A stretch of DNA of 42,470 bases, from positions 1 to 42,470 of IMG/VR virus record IMGVR_UViG_3300005753_000163; one strand, written 5' to 3'. Numbering within the stretch: the stretch's first letter is position 1; every line of letters begins with the position of its first letter. The notes beneath the pieces were generated by a model. It did not search any database and was not told where the DNA came from. It saw only the letters and a program-made list of their open reading frames with translations. This document shows positions 32,563-39,723 of the stretch, in pieces. A program made the translations under genes and the position numbers. The DNA is from a virus.

Positions 32563-32672
32563 CGGAACAGATGTGAATGGCTCGGAACACATCGGAATGC
32601 ATAGGAACGGCCATGAGCGGCACGGAACACCGATCCTCGTCTCAGAAAATCATCAGAATTTAGGGAATGCAT
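32563..32672 (-). repeat. Phased decamer GGAA array upstream of the cII-like gene
   Basis: Plus-strand GGAA occurs at 32564, 32584, 32594, 32604, 32624 and 32664, all offset by exact multiples of ten. Two further near-matches (GAA at 32575 and 32645) keep the phase. The loose consensus is cGGAAcgcat. It lies in the 305-base non-coding gap between cro-like and cII-like genes. In the transcript it reads as TTCC every ten bases. Role unknown: iterons, a repressor/activator array, or an RNA element. Confidence 0.75.
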
Positions 32673-32843
32673 CGGCGCGCCTAGGTGGTTAAATTTGTCG
32701 AAACGTTGACAACAGGAACAGACAGTCATGAACCATCTGACATTGAATAGAAAACCTGCCACTCAGTGCATAGCAGGCGGTGAGCCCAATATATGCTGGG
32801 GCCCGAATATGGCAGTAGACGGATTTATGGATACGTGGAAATT

Positions 32844-33074
32844 TCACGCGGATTTACTGAAAACATCGGGGCGAAGCTCGTATCGTGAAACACAAGATAT
32901 TTTTTCTACGGTTAAGACAAATTTGGGCGGAACACCCTTATATGGCCATTTTTGAATCCGCCAATACGCTTGATCTGACGTCATCCCAGGAAAATCCTTG
33001 ATGAGTTCATCAGCCAATTGCCTATAGCCACCAGCGTTACGGATCGCTCGTTTAGTCGCTTCTTTTATGCCCAT
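32844..33074 (-). CDS. Cro/YdaS-like repressor (76 aa)
   Basis: The 76-aa protein (AIRNAGGYRQLADELIKDFPGM, WRIQKWPYKGVPPKFVLTVEKI, ending RYELRPDVF; cited by short cores) is a typical YdaS/Cro-type helix-turn-helix that begins phage lytic transcripts. It is divergent from cI across a 117-base region containing three operators. It would switch off repressor synthesis during lytic growth. Confidence 0.75.
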   Translation of the reverse strand: MGIKEATKRAIRNAGGYRQLADELIKDFPGMTSDQAYWRIQKWPYKGVPPKFVLTVEKISCVSRYELRPDVFSKSA

Positions 33075-33080
33075 ATTGGG

Positions 33081-33109
33081 ATATTAGGCATTTAATTCCT
33101 ATTTTGCAA
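33081..33109 (-). promoter_or_regulatory. PR-like promoter
   Basis: On the minus strand TTGCAA (33109-33104) and TAATAT (33086-33081) are 17 bases apart. The spacer contains the operator ATTTAATTC at 33090-33098. This promoter would start cro and the whole lytic unit. Confidence 0.65.
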
Positions 33110-33142
33110 GAATTTAATTCCTTTGTGCTGCATTTAATTCAT
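33089..33142. promoter_or_regulatory. Three-part OR-like operator
   Basis: ATTTAATTC occurs at 33090, 33112 and 33132, with flanks CCT, CCT and AT. Centre spacings are 22 and 20 bases, two turns of DNA, so the sites face the same side. The arrangement parallels lambda OR with three repressor sites. Confidence 0.7.
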
Positions 33143-33151
33143 ATGCAATAT
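33123..33151 (+). promoter_or_regulatory. PRM-like promoter
   Basis: TTGTGC (33123-33128) and CAATAT (33146-33151) are 17 bases apart on the plus strand, a weak promoter overlapping the third operator. Activation by repressor bound beside it would fit a weak -35. Confidence 0.4.
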
Positions 33152-33191
33152 CACAAAATTGGGTTAACACTAGAATTCGGGGGTAAAAGTC

Positions 33192-33686
33192 GTGGACCTT
33201 GACACACTGGCCAAGAGGCTAAAATACGCGAGGGATTTGAAGGGATTAACCCAAGAAGAATTAGCGCAAATGGCAAAAACTACCCAGGATGTCATTACGA
33301 AAATAGAACAGGGAAAAACCAAACAACCTAGGAGCATTGAACAAATAGCTAAAGTTTTAAATAAATCCGCAGCTTGGCTTCTATTCGGGATGGAAGATTC
33401 ACATAAAGTAATTGATTTAGAAGAAGAGAGGAAATTAGAAAATAAGGTGCCTACCGAATCAAAAATTGAATCTTTAGCCAGAGAAAAAGCCATAGAGTTC
33501 GCTGATAAATATGAGCGCCATCTAAACGTGACGTTTGAGCCTGCCGAAAAAATGGCACTATTTGACATGATGACGGAACGATATAGGCGACTATTGTCTG
33601 AAGGCCAAGTGGTTCCGGTTGATAAAGGGATGGATGCTGAAGTGATTGAGTTTTCAAAAATCCAAAGGATTAGAGCAAAAAAATAA
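33192..33686 (+). CDS. CI-like repressor without S24 peptidase domain (164 aa)
   Basis: The N-terminal XRE domain (LAKRLKYARDLKGLTQEELAQMA, ending WLLFGMED; cited by core LTQEELAQMA) is a typical repressor HTH. The C-terminal half is helical and charged (FADKYERHLNVTF, FDMMTERYRRLLS) with no Ser-Lys dyad or A-G/C-G cleavage site as in lambda CI. Release from lysogeny thus probably uses an antirepressor or another protein rather than RecA-driven self-cleavage. It starts at GTG with a weak GGGGG site. Confidence 0.75.
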   Translation: MDLDTLAKRLKYARDLKGLTQEELAQMAKTTQDVITKIEQGKTKQPRSIEQIAKVLNKSAAWLLFGMEDSHKVIDLEEERKLENKVPTESKIESLAREKAIEFADKYERHLNVTFEPAEKMALFDMMTERYRRLLSEGQVVPVDKGMDAEVIEFSKIQRIRAKK

Positions 33687-33719
33687 GCACAGTGATTGAT
33701 GTTACCAGGAGGTGATCAC

Positions 33720-33929
33720 ATGGAAATATTTGACGAAGAAACACGGAAATTCCTGAAAGAATTGGAAGATAAATATCATCCACCTACGGATGACGCAGCA
33801 ATAACAAAACGAAATCGATTGCCATACTTTGAGATTACCACACTACGAAAATCTCTATTCGTGGCATTGGCGATGCTTCTTGGTATTGTGGTAGTGCTTC
33901 AGCAGTCCTATATAACCACGCTAACTTGA
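33720..33929 (+). CDS. Small membrane protein of the immunity region (69 aa)
   Basis: One C-terminal hydrophobic segment (LFVALAMLLGIVVVLQQS) follows a charged 40-residue N-terminus. The ribosome site GGAGGTGA is strong and six bases before the ATG. It is directly downstream of cI and therefore probably made in the lysogen. Confidence 0.6.
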   Translation: MEIFDEETRKFLKELEDKYHPPTDDAAITKRNRLPYFEITTLRKSLFVALAMLLGIVVVLQQSYITTLT

Positions 33930-34040
33930 TGCGGTGCATAAAGTTTTCCCTGTAGGATTTGATCTCTACTCTCCCTTGCAAGATCTTCCTAATGTCAAAC
34001 TACAGAAAACAAAAATTGCGCACTGGGAGGTTATTCCGCT

Positions 34041-34211
34041 ATGAGAATTGCAAGCATTATTAACGGTAAGCTGGTAATTAATACAGAGCCACAAGTAAAA
34101 CAGGTGCGCATTGATGTTGATGTCAGTGATGATGACTCTGCCGCGAAACTCCAAGAATTATTGGATAATATACAGGATGATGATAAATCGCCACCATCTG
34201 TTAGTAGTTAA
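34041..34211 (+). CDS. Small acidic hypothetical protein (56 aa)
   Basis: An ATG preceded by GGGAGG about ten bases upstream opens a 56-codon frame (MRIASIINGKLVIN...; C-terminus Asp/Ser-rich). It lies between cI and the membrane protein genes. No family is recognised. It is likely expressed in the lysogen. Confidence 0.55.
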   Translation: MRIASIINGKLVINTEPQVKQVRIDVDVSDDDSAAKLQELLDNIQDDDKSPPSVSS

Positions 34212-34220
34212 GGGCTAACC

Positions 34221-34514
34221 ATGAAACACTCGCTTATATCAATTGTTATATTATGTGCCTCATGTGCATTATTGGCATCTATAGTTGCGATGCCAATAGT
34301 TTTCATGGGTGAGCCACTAACAGGATTTACTTTTTCTTTAGTATTTATTGCAATGTGGTTTATGTTGTGGCCAATCATACATATAGGATATTCACCAAGA
34401 TCGCATGGGGGAGCAAAGTTTGCTTGGATTATGCTCACCATCTTCTTTTCATGGATAGCATATCTTATATTTCTGATCGCTACTCAAGAAAGACAACCTG
34501 CAGGAAGTACATAA
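34221..34514 (+). CDS. Three-segment membrane protein, superinfection-immunity-like (97 aa)
   Basis: Three hydrophobic segments are seen at about residues 5-25, 32-54 and 66-84 (ending KFAWIMLTIFFSWIAYLIFLIATQ; core WIMLTIFFSWIAYL). This has the topology and closing motif of small superinfection-exclusion membrane proteins. Its last base overlaps the next gene's ATG. A role in blocking superinfection is inferred. Confidence 0.55.
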   Translation: MKHSLISIVILCASCALLASIVAMPIVFMGEPLTGFTFSLVFIAMWFMLWPIIHIGYSPRSHGGAKFAWIMLTIFFSWIAYLIFLIATQERQPAGST

Positions 34515-34903
34515 TGAATCTACGTTATGTTTCGCTGATTTTTATAGGCTTTATGTCTATTTCTGCGCATGCTAATGGGCAAACGTTTAAAAACGAACCA
34601 GACGGCTTTCGAGGTATTAAGTGGGGAGATTCTATAGATAAGTTTAAAGATAATCTTACCTCTCAATTAAGACATAAAGATGGGTCTGTATCATATGAGA
34701 TATACAATGATAATATGAAAATAGGTACTGCAAAATTAAGGGCGGTAACCTATTTTTTCTTTGATAAAACATTTATAGGGTCCAGGATACTTATCACAAG
34801 AGATCAAAAAGACAAACTTACAGCAGCATTGAAAAACAAATTTGGCAAACCTTCGGCAGTTGACAATAGGGAAATATATGTTTGGGGAGGAAAAAAACAA
34901 TAA
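34514..34903 (+). CDS. Exported protein (129 aa, signal peptide)
   Basis: The N-terminus is a Sec signal (LRYVSLIFIGFMSISAHA, cleavage after AHA), then a mature domain with GFRGIKWGDSIDKFKD, a motif common in periplasmic proteins. Start 34514 overlaps the upstream stop in TAATG. A position between repressor and TA genes suggests a lysogen-expressed surface or periplasmic factor. Its molecular role is unknown. Confidence 0.6.
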   Translation: MNLRYVSLIFIGFMSISAHANGQTFKNEPDGFRGIKWGDSIDKFKDNLTSQLRHKDGSVSYEIYNDNMKIGTAKLRAVTYFFFDKTFIGSRILITRDQKDKLTAALKNKFGKPSAVDNREIYVWGGKKQ

Positions 34904-35013
34904 TTTTATTTTTGTGTGAAAATGATATTTGCTCACTGAATATATCAGATGTAAAAATGGTTGGTAAAATGAACGAACAGGACGATTTATAAAAAATAGA
35001 AATTACAATTATA

Positions 35014-35304
35014 TTACTGGGATATAGGTCTAACAGTCAATTGCAATCCAAATGCTTTCAGGATGGATTCAAGGCTGGATAAACGCGGATTCCCTTTATT
35101 TGACAGAGAGGTATAAAGGGATTCGCGGCTGAGTTTTGTTTCTCTGGATAGAGCCGTCATACCGCCAGTTACATCAGCAACATTTCTCAACGCTGTAAGT
35201 AGCGCAACAGGGTCGCCGTCTTCCATCGCCGCCTCGATGTAGGCCGAAATATCATCAGGTGTATTCAGATAGTCCGTTGTTTTGTATGGTGTTGATTTAA
35301 TCAT
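35014..35304 (-). CDS. higA: HigA-like antitoxin (96 aa)
   Basis: The sequence YLNTPDDISAYIEAAMEDGDP, GGMTALSRETKLSRESLYTSLSNKGNPRL (core LSRETKLSRESLYTSLS) is the HTH antitoxin of HigBA-type addiction modules. Start 35304 overlaps the toxin stop by 8 bases, typical of coupled TA pairs. It would bind its toxin and the operator palindrome. Confidence 0.85.
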   Translation of the reverse strand: MIKSTPYKTTDYLNTPDDISAYIEAAMEDGDPVALLTALRNVADVTGGMTALSRETKLSRESLYTSLSNKGNPRLSSLESILKAFGLQLTVRPISQ

Positions 35305-35608
35305 TGTAATCTCTCCAAAATTTCTTTGCCTTCTCGATGTCTGCTTGCTGCGTGGCTTTATTACCACCACACAGCAGTAATACAACTGTGTTGCCGTCCA
35401 TGCCGTAGTAAACGCGGTAACCCTTCCCTGTATCTATCCTTAGCTCGCTCACGCCGTCACCGATGGCTTTATGGTCACCAAAATTACCCAGCATGATCCT
35501 GTCTAAACGCACTATTATTTTTGCCTTTGCTCGTGCATCCCGCAGCTCTTCCATCCAATTTTCAAACGGTGTTATTCCGTTGCCTGTGGTGTATTTCCGT
35601 ATTTCCAT
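35297..35608 (-). CDS. higB: HigB-like RelE/ParE-family toxin (103 aa)
   Basis: The protein (NWMEELRDARAKAKIIVRLDRIMLGN, RIDTGKGYRVYYG, KKFWRDY; core RAKAKIIVRLDRIMLGN) is of the Gp49/HigB toxin family, ribosome-dependent mRNA interferases. Toxin-first gene order is typical for HigBA. It has its own promoter at 35615-35643. It may stabilise the prophage or act in phage exclusion. Confidence 0.85.
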   Translation of the reverse strand: MEIRKYTTGNGITPFENWMEELRDARAKAKIIVRLDRIMLGNFGDHKAIGDGVSELRIDTGKGYRVYYGMDGNTVVLLLCGGNKATQQADIEKAKKFWRDYND

Positions 35609-35614
35609 AAAATG

Positions 35615-35643
35615 AATGTAATATATATATTACGTACTGTCAA
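35615..35643 (-). promoter_or_regulatory. TA promoter with 16-bp palindrome
   Basis: On the minus strand TTGACA (35643-35638) and TACATT (35620-35615) are 17 bases apart. A perfect palindrome GTAATATATATATTAC (35618-35633) overlaps the -10 and spacer, a likely autoregulatory operator. Confidence 0.7.
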
Positions 35644-35721
35644 CTATATCTTACACCTCGACGTACGGAACTCTCTGGCTTAAGAGGAATATTTTCTTGA
35701 AATTACACGCATTGACGCCTT

Positions 35722-35764
35722 AGGAATTTTATTCCTTGACGTATAGGAATTTAATTCCTATACT
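35722..35764 (+). promoter_or_regulatory. OL/PL-like promoter with two full operators
   Basis: AGGAATTTTATTCCT (35722-35736) and TATAGGAATTTAATTCCTATA (35742-35762) are palindromes sharing the ATTTAATTC core with the cI-cro operators. TTGACG (35736-35741) and TATACT (35759-35764), 17 bases apart, form the promoter, with the second operator inside its spacer. Repressor binding here would silence the rightmost operon. Confidence 0.75.
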
Positions 35765-35793
35765 TTTATCAACGCTCAACCAAGGACCACAGG

Positions 35794-36042
35794 ATGCTAA
35801 CCATACTCGCAGCAGGGTTTTTATACATGGACATAGGGATATCGGCCCATATGGGGCGCACCGACATCTACTCAGTTCAGGAGGATGTACCGGTCACATG
35901 GCAGAGCCCGCTGGTCAGCTTCGAACTGGGCTACCAATACAAGGCCACTTCAATTTACCTGCGGCACACATCCTCGATGACTGACAGCCGCGATATTGGG
36001 CTGAATGAGGTGGGCATCAAATACAGGGCATTCCAATGGTAG
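35794..36042 (+). CDS. Small outer-membrane-like protein (82 aa)
   Basis: First gene of the PL-like unit. Alternating hydrophobic strands (FELGYQYKATSIYLRHTSS, GLNEVGIKYRAFQW; core LGYQYKATSIYLRHTS) and a C-terminal aromatic residue are features of outer-membrane beta strands, and the family is seen in other phages. The N-terminal hydrophobic stretch could be a signal. It may alter the cell surface during infection; function is not known. Confidence 0.5.
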   Translation: MLTILAAGFLYMDIGISAHMGRTDIYSVQEDVPVTWQSPLVSFELGYQYKATSIYLRHTSSMTDSRDIGLNEVGIKYRAFQW

Positions 36043-36305
36043 CAGAACAACGACTCATGATATTCAAATCATTATTGCTAACCACTCTACTGGTGACCGC
36101 TGTGGGCCTCGAAAACAAAATTTATATAGACACCGCGAAAATGACATTTCGAGACGTGGTGACGACGGTAGACGGTACCCGGTACTGCGTGTGTAAAAAC
36201 TGCCGGACGCCGATTAAATTGCCGCACGGGATGCCAGAGCCGCACCCGTTGGGATCGCTGTGCTCACGGCAATGCGAAATCGACAACGCGAAACATTACG
36301 GATAG
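36036..36305 (+). CDS. Cys-rich small protein with N-terminal hydrophobic segment (89 aa)
   Basis: An N-terminal signal or anchor segment (IFKSLLLTTLLVTAV) is followed by CVCKNC and, 25 residues later, CSRQC, a zinc-knuckle arrangement. Its ATG overlaps the upstream stop; 36057 is an alternative start. A metal-binding exported or anchored protein is plausible; function unknown. Confidence 0.5.
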   Translation: MVAEQRLMIFKSLLLTTLLVTAVGLENKIYIDTAKMTFRDVVTTVDGTRYCVCKNCRTPIKLPHGMPEPHPLGSLCSRQCEIDNAKHYG

Positions 36306-36314
36306 GAGAACGAC

Positions 36315-36593
36315 ATGGGACAGGATGAATTAATAGAGACGTTGTGCCGGGAGTGGAAAACGCAATGTGGACTTTCAGATAAACACCACGACGCGGGAAA
36401 TATTCGCTGTTCAAGCGTTTGTGAAATCAGTTTTGGTGCATGGATAGAGGGATATAAAGACGCAGTGCGCGCAATGGGATATTTCGAATTATCTAGTGAC
36501 CTATTTGACCTGCAGCAACTCTGGTCATACCGAGCAAATATAAATTTGGCTCGATCAATTAAAAAACACACACAACAGGGAGAAAAAACATGA
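36315..36593 (+). CDS. Hypothetical protein (92 aa)
   Basis: A soluble 92-residue protein with a good AGGAG site before the ATG. The sequence has four Cys but no paired knuckles, and no family that I know. Overlaps the next gene by 4 bases (ATGA). Confidence 0.55.
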   Translation: MGQDELIETLCREWKTQCGLSDKHHDAGNIRCSSVCEISFGAWIEGYKDAVRAMGYFELSSDLFDLQQLWSYRANINLARSIKKHTQQGEKT

Positions 36594-36856
36594 TTGATTG
36601 GAAGTCGATATCGAAAGCCGATCTGGATCTCGCTCTGGAGTGCGCCTTAAGAGCGCACGGATTGTTTCCTGAGACATCTATTAACGTCTACTGGATGGAC
36701 ATTTCAGCGGCTCACATCAACAGTCCGTTGAGATTGCGCGATCTGCTTGAATCCGATGAATTTAATTTCATCCATGACGTTCTTGGGATTAATAAACACA
36801 TCAACAGAAAAACCGGGAGAATGAACGACTGTTTCTTCCCGCGTTACTCGGCATAG
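36590..36856 (+). CDS. DUF6874-like phage protein (88 aa)
   Basis: The pattern [61 protein letters not shown] (core [12 protein letters not shown]) matches a small, widespread phage protein family. The gene is in an ATGA overlap with the preceding one. The function of the family is unknown. Confidence 0.6.
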   Translation: MIDWKSISKADLDLALECALRAHGLFPETSINVYWMDISAAHINSPLRLRDLLESDEFNFIHDVLGINKHINRKTGRMNDCFFPRYSA

Positions 36857-36867
36857 GGAGAAAAAAC

Positions 36868-37059
36868 ATGAGCGGATTAATTTTTACACGCAGACCAGGT
36901 GAAAGTTTTCGAGTCGGCGACGACATCATTATCACTGTGCTGGATGTAAAAGGCAGACAAGTGCGTATCCATATTGATGCACCACGGGAATTGCCGGTAC
37001 ATCGGGAGGAGATTTACCAGCGGATTCAGGAGGAAAAGAAAAATGACACAGACAACTGA
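36868..37059 (+). CDS. csrA: CsrA-family RNA-binding regulator (63 aa)
   Basis: The protein has the conserved CsrA layout: [13 protein letters not shown] near residues 8-20, [30 protein letters not shown] (cited by [18 protein letters not shown]), including the RNA-binding Arg of VHREEI. CsrA controls mRNA translation and stability of host genes. A phage-borne copy may reset host regulation or serve phage mRNA. A GGAGAAAA site precedes the ATG. Confidence 0.9.
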   Translation: MSGLIFTRRPGESFRVGDDIIITVLDVKGRQVRIHIDAPRELPVHREEIYQRIQEEKKNDTDN

Positions 37060-37228
37060 TTTTACACGTGACACGGGTAAACGTGTACCACGCGTGCAGT
37101 ACTGGCACCACGTCTGCGACGGTGTCGGGATGATGACGATGATTAGTGGGTTCAAATGCGGTGCGTGTGGTAAAGACGAAAAAGGGAAGGTTCATGAAAC
37201 ATTGCCGAAGGGAGAACGATATGAATGA
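37043..37228 (+). CDS. Small zinc-ribbon protein (61 aa)
   Basis: Residues around [21 protein letters not shown] give a CxxxV...CGAC pattern of a one-knuckle zinc site. The ATG at 37043 has GGAGG eight bases upstream and overlaps csrA by 17 bases. Unknown function. Confidence 0.55.
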   Translation: MTQTTDFTRDTGKRVPRVQYWHHVCDGVGMMTMISGFKCGACGKDEKGKVHETLPKGERYE

Positions 37229-37994
37229 GATAGCCACCAAAAAAACATTTTCATTAACGCCAACCTCATTGGATGAGGCAATGAAATTTGCAGACATGAT
37301 CGCAAAGAGCGACATCTGCCCGAAAGATTTTAAGGGAAACGCTGGCAACGTTCTGGTCGCGGTTCAAATGGGCGGTGAAATCGGTTTACAGCCCATACAG
37401 GCAATTCAAAACATCGCGGTTATTAATGGCCGCCCGTCAATATGGGGTGATGCACTGCCAGCGCTGGCAAGAACGCACCCTCATTTTGAATACATGACGG
37501 AAACGTTTGATGACGGGATGATGGTAGCTACGTGCAGAATCAAGCGCAAAAGAGAGCCTGAGCAAATCAGAACATTCAGTCAGGCAGACGCAAAATTGGC
37601 TAATTTATGGGGGAAAGGAGGACCGTGGACAAACTATCCAAAACGCATGCTCGCCATGCGCGCACGTGGGTGGGCAATCCGTGATGTATTTCCAGACGCA
37701 CTAAAGGGCCTCCAGGTAGCAGAAGAGATCATAGACTATGCACCTGAAAAAGAAATGGGAGATGTCCAACGTGTCGATAAACAACAAGCAGATAAACCAG
37801 AGCAAACAGTGCTGCCTCTATATCAAGCAGATCAATTTGCTGCCAATTATCCAGCATGGAAATATTTCATAGACAGCAACAAAAAAACTCCAACCGAAAT
37901 CATCAACACCATCGAGACGAAATACACGCTCACTGATGCGCAGAAGAACAAAATTAACGGTAAACAGGAAGGCTCCAGCAATGCAAATTCATAA
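37221..37994 (+). CDS. RecT-like single-strand annealing protein (257 aa)
   Basis: The core (AVQMGGEIGLQPIQAIQNIAVINGRPSIWGDALPAL; key part GLQPIQAIQNIAVINGRPSIWGD) is the RecT/Bet family signature. RecT proteins anneal complementary DNA strands in phage recombination together with an exonuclease, here the next gene. The start overlaps the previous stop. C-terminal ~60 residues are variable. Confidence 0.85.
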   Translation: MNEIATKKTFSLTPTSLDEAMKFADMIAKSDICPKDFKGNAGNVLVAVQMGGEIGLQPIQAIQNIAVINGRPSIWGDALPALARTHPHFEYMTETFDDGMMVATCRIKRKREPEQIRTFSQADAKLANLWGKGGPWTNYPKRMLAMRARGWAIRDVFPDALKGLQVAEEIIDYAPEKEMGDVQRVDKQQADKPEQTVLPLYQADQFAANYPAWKYFIDSNKKTPTEIINTIETKYTLTDAQKNKINGKQEGSSNANS

Positions 37995-39687
37995 TGTAAT
38001 CCAAGGAACGCCAGAATGGCAAGAATTGCGCGCCAAACATCACACAGCGTCAGAAGCGCCGGTAATGATGACTGCATCAAAACACATGCGCCGTGACGAA
38101 TTGTTGGCAATGAAAAAACTGGGAATCGAGCGCGATGTGTCAGAGTACACGCAGAAATTCCTGTTTGATAAAGGACACGAAGCAGAAAACGCGATCCGTC
38201 CACATATCGAAAAACTGATCGGCGAGGAACTGTACCCAGCTACGGGAACAAATGAGATTGGCAACTTGCATCTATTGGCCTCGTTTGACGGTATCACCAT
38301 GCTTCAGACCATGACGTTTGAACACAAAATGTGGAATGAAGAGCTTGTGGAAATGGTGCGCAATAAAAATTTGTCTGAACAATACACATGGCAACTCGAT
38401 CAGCTGTTAGTTGTCAGTGGGGCAAAAGAAGCAATTTTTGTAGTGTCAGATGGAACGCCAGACAAAATGGTTTATCTGTGGTACAGGACGAACGACGAGA
38501 AAGTGGCGCGTCTACTTAATGGTTGGCGACAATTTAATACCGATCTGGAAATCTATGAGCACATCGTCGATGCGCCAAAGTCAGCAGGAAAGGCTATCAT
38601 GGCACTGCCTACGTTGAACGTTTCTATTATTGGAAAAGTTGAAAACTCCAACCTATCCGTATACGAAAAAAATGCTATTGAGTTTATCGATAACATTAAT
38701 ACCGATCTGCAAACAGACGATGATTTTGCAGATGCGGAAAAAACAGTGAAGTTTTGTGGAGAGGCAGAAAGCCAGCTTGAAATTGTGAAGAAACAAGCGC
38801 TTTCGCAAACAGCAGACATTGAAGCCCTTTTTGCCACTGTAGATAACCTAAAGGAACAAATGCGCGATAAGCGGCTCACGTTGGAAAGACTGATCAAGTC
38901 ACAAAAAGAATCACTAAAAAATGAGATTGTAACCACGGCGTCAGAAGAATTCCGCGTCTACATGGACCAGTTGAGATCTATCCTTGATGGCGAGTACATG
39001 CCGGATATTCCGGCCGATTTCAAGGCGGCGATAAAAGGCAAGCGCACAATTACGACGCTTCGCAGTGCAGCTAATGACGAACTGGCCAGGGCAAAACTTA
39101 AAGCAAACGAAGTGGCTGACATAATTCGCACGAATAGAAAGTCACTCGTAGAAATGGCCGCCGAATACATGTTTCTGTTTAACGATATCAACACTATTGT
39201 GGAAAAGGACAATCCAGACTTTGTATTGCTCGTTAATGATCGTATAGCCAAGCGCAAACTGGAAGAAGAAAAGCGCCTTAAAGCAGAGCGTGAACGCATA
39301 CGAGAAGAAGAAGCGCAACGTGCCGCAGAGGAAACACGGATAGCGGATAAGAAAAAACAGGCCGAACTAGAATGCCTGCAAAAAGAAGAAAAATCCAAGA
39401 CTGCACAAGCACTTCCAGTCCAGAACTCAGGTTCCAATGCGAAACCGAAACGGCGGTATCCTATTGACGCGCACATCGGACCATCACCCAGACACGACCC
39501 ACTCCAACCCATTCATATGGAAGCGCCAGACACAACAAATTCTCGTCCTGCTGACATTGACATCATCCAGGTATTGGCACTTCATTACATAGTGCATGAA
39601 TCAATGGTTATTAGCTGGCTATTGCAGATGGATCTTAATCAAACAACAACATTAACCATGGAAGAATTTGGACCCAGCACGATCTAG
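37981..39687 (+). CDS. YqaJ-type recombinase exonuclease fused to coiled-coil region (568 aa)
   Basis: The N-terminal ~190 residues (TPEWQELRAKHHTASEAP, SFDGITML, FEHKMWNE) match YqaJ/lambda-exonuclease proteins with D and E-x-K. The middle and C-terminal ~350 residues are helical/coiled (Lys/Glu-rich near 440-490) and longer than a typical exonuclease. The ATG at 37981 overlaps the RecT end. It partners RecT in double-strand break-mediated recombination. Confidence 0.8.
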   Translation: MQIHNVIQGTPEWQELRAKHHTASEAPVMMTASKHMRRDELLAMKKLGIERDVSEYTQKFLFDKGHEAENAIRPHIEKLIGEELYPATGTNEIGNLHLLASFDGITMLQTMTFEHKMWNEELVEMVRNKNLSEQYTWQLDQLLVVSGAKEAIFVVSDGTPDKMVYLWYRTNDEKVARLLNGWRQFNTDLEIYEHIVDAPKSAGKAIMALPTLNVSIIGKVENSNLSVYEKNAIEFIDNINTDLQTDDDFADAEKTVKFCGEAESQLEIVKKQALSQTADIEALFATVDNLKEQMRDKRLTLERLIKSQKESLKNEIVTTASEEFRVYMDQLRSILDGEYMPDIPADFKAAIKGKRTITTLRSAANDELARAKLKANEVADIIRTNRKSLVEMAAEYMFLFNDINTIVEKDNPDFVLLVNDRIAKRKLEEEKRLKAERERIREEEAQRAAEETRIADKKKQAELECLQKEEKSKTAQALPVQNSGSNAKPKRRYPIDAHIGPSPRHDPLQPIHMEAPDTTNSRPADIDIIQVLALHYIVHESMVISWLLQMDLNQTTTLTMEEFGPSTI

Positions 39688-39723
39688 CAAGAATTAAAAC
39701 GAAACAGACTAACGGAGAAAAAT

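Noticed and set aside
32526-32762. 78-codon minus-strand frame upstream of the cII-like gene
   Set aside because: It crosses the ten-base-phased repeat, which cannot be codon-based, and has no ribosome site or motif.
32728-32955. 75-codon plus-strand frame opposite cro
   Set aside because: Antisense to the recognisable Cro-like gene for most of its length.
38958-39512. 184-codon minus-strand Ser-rich frame over the exonuclease gene
   Set aside because: Antisense shadow of the Glu/Lys-rich coiled-coil codons, which give Ser/Phe/Leu-rich complements.
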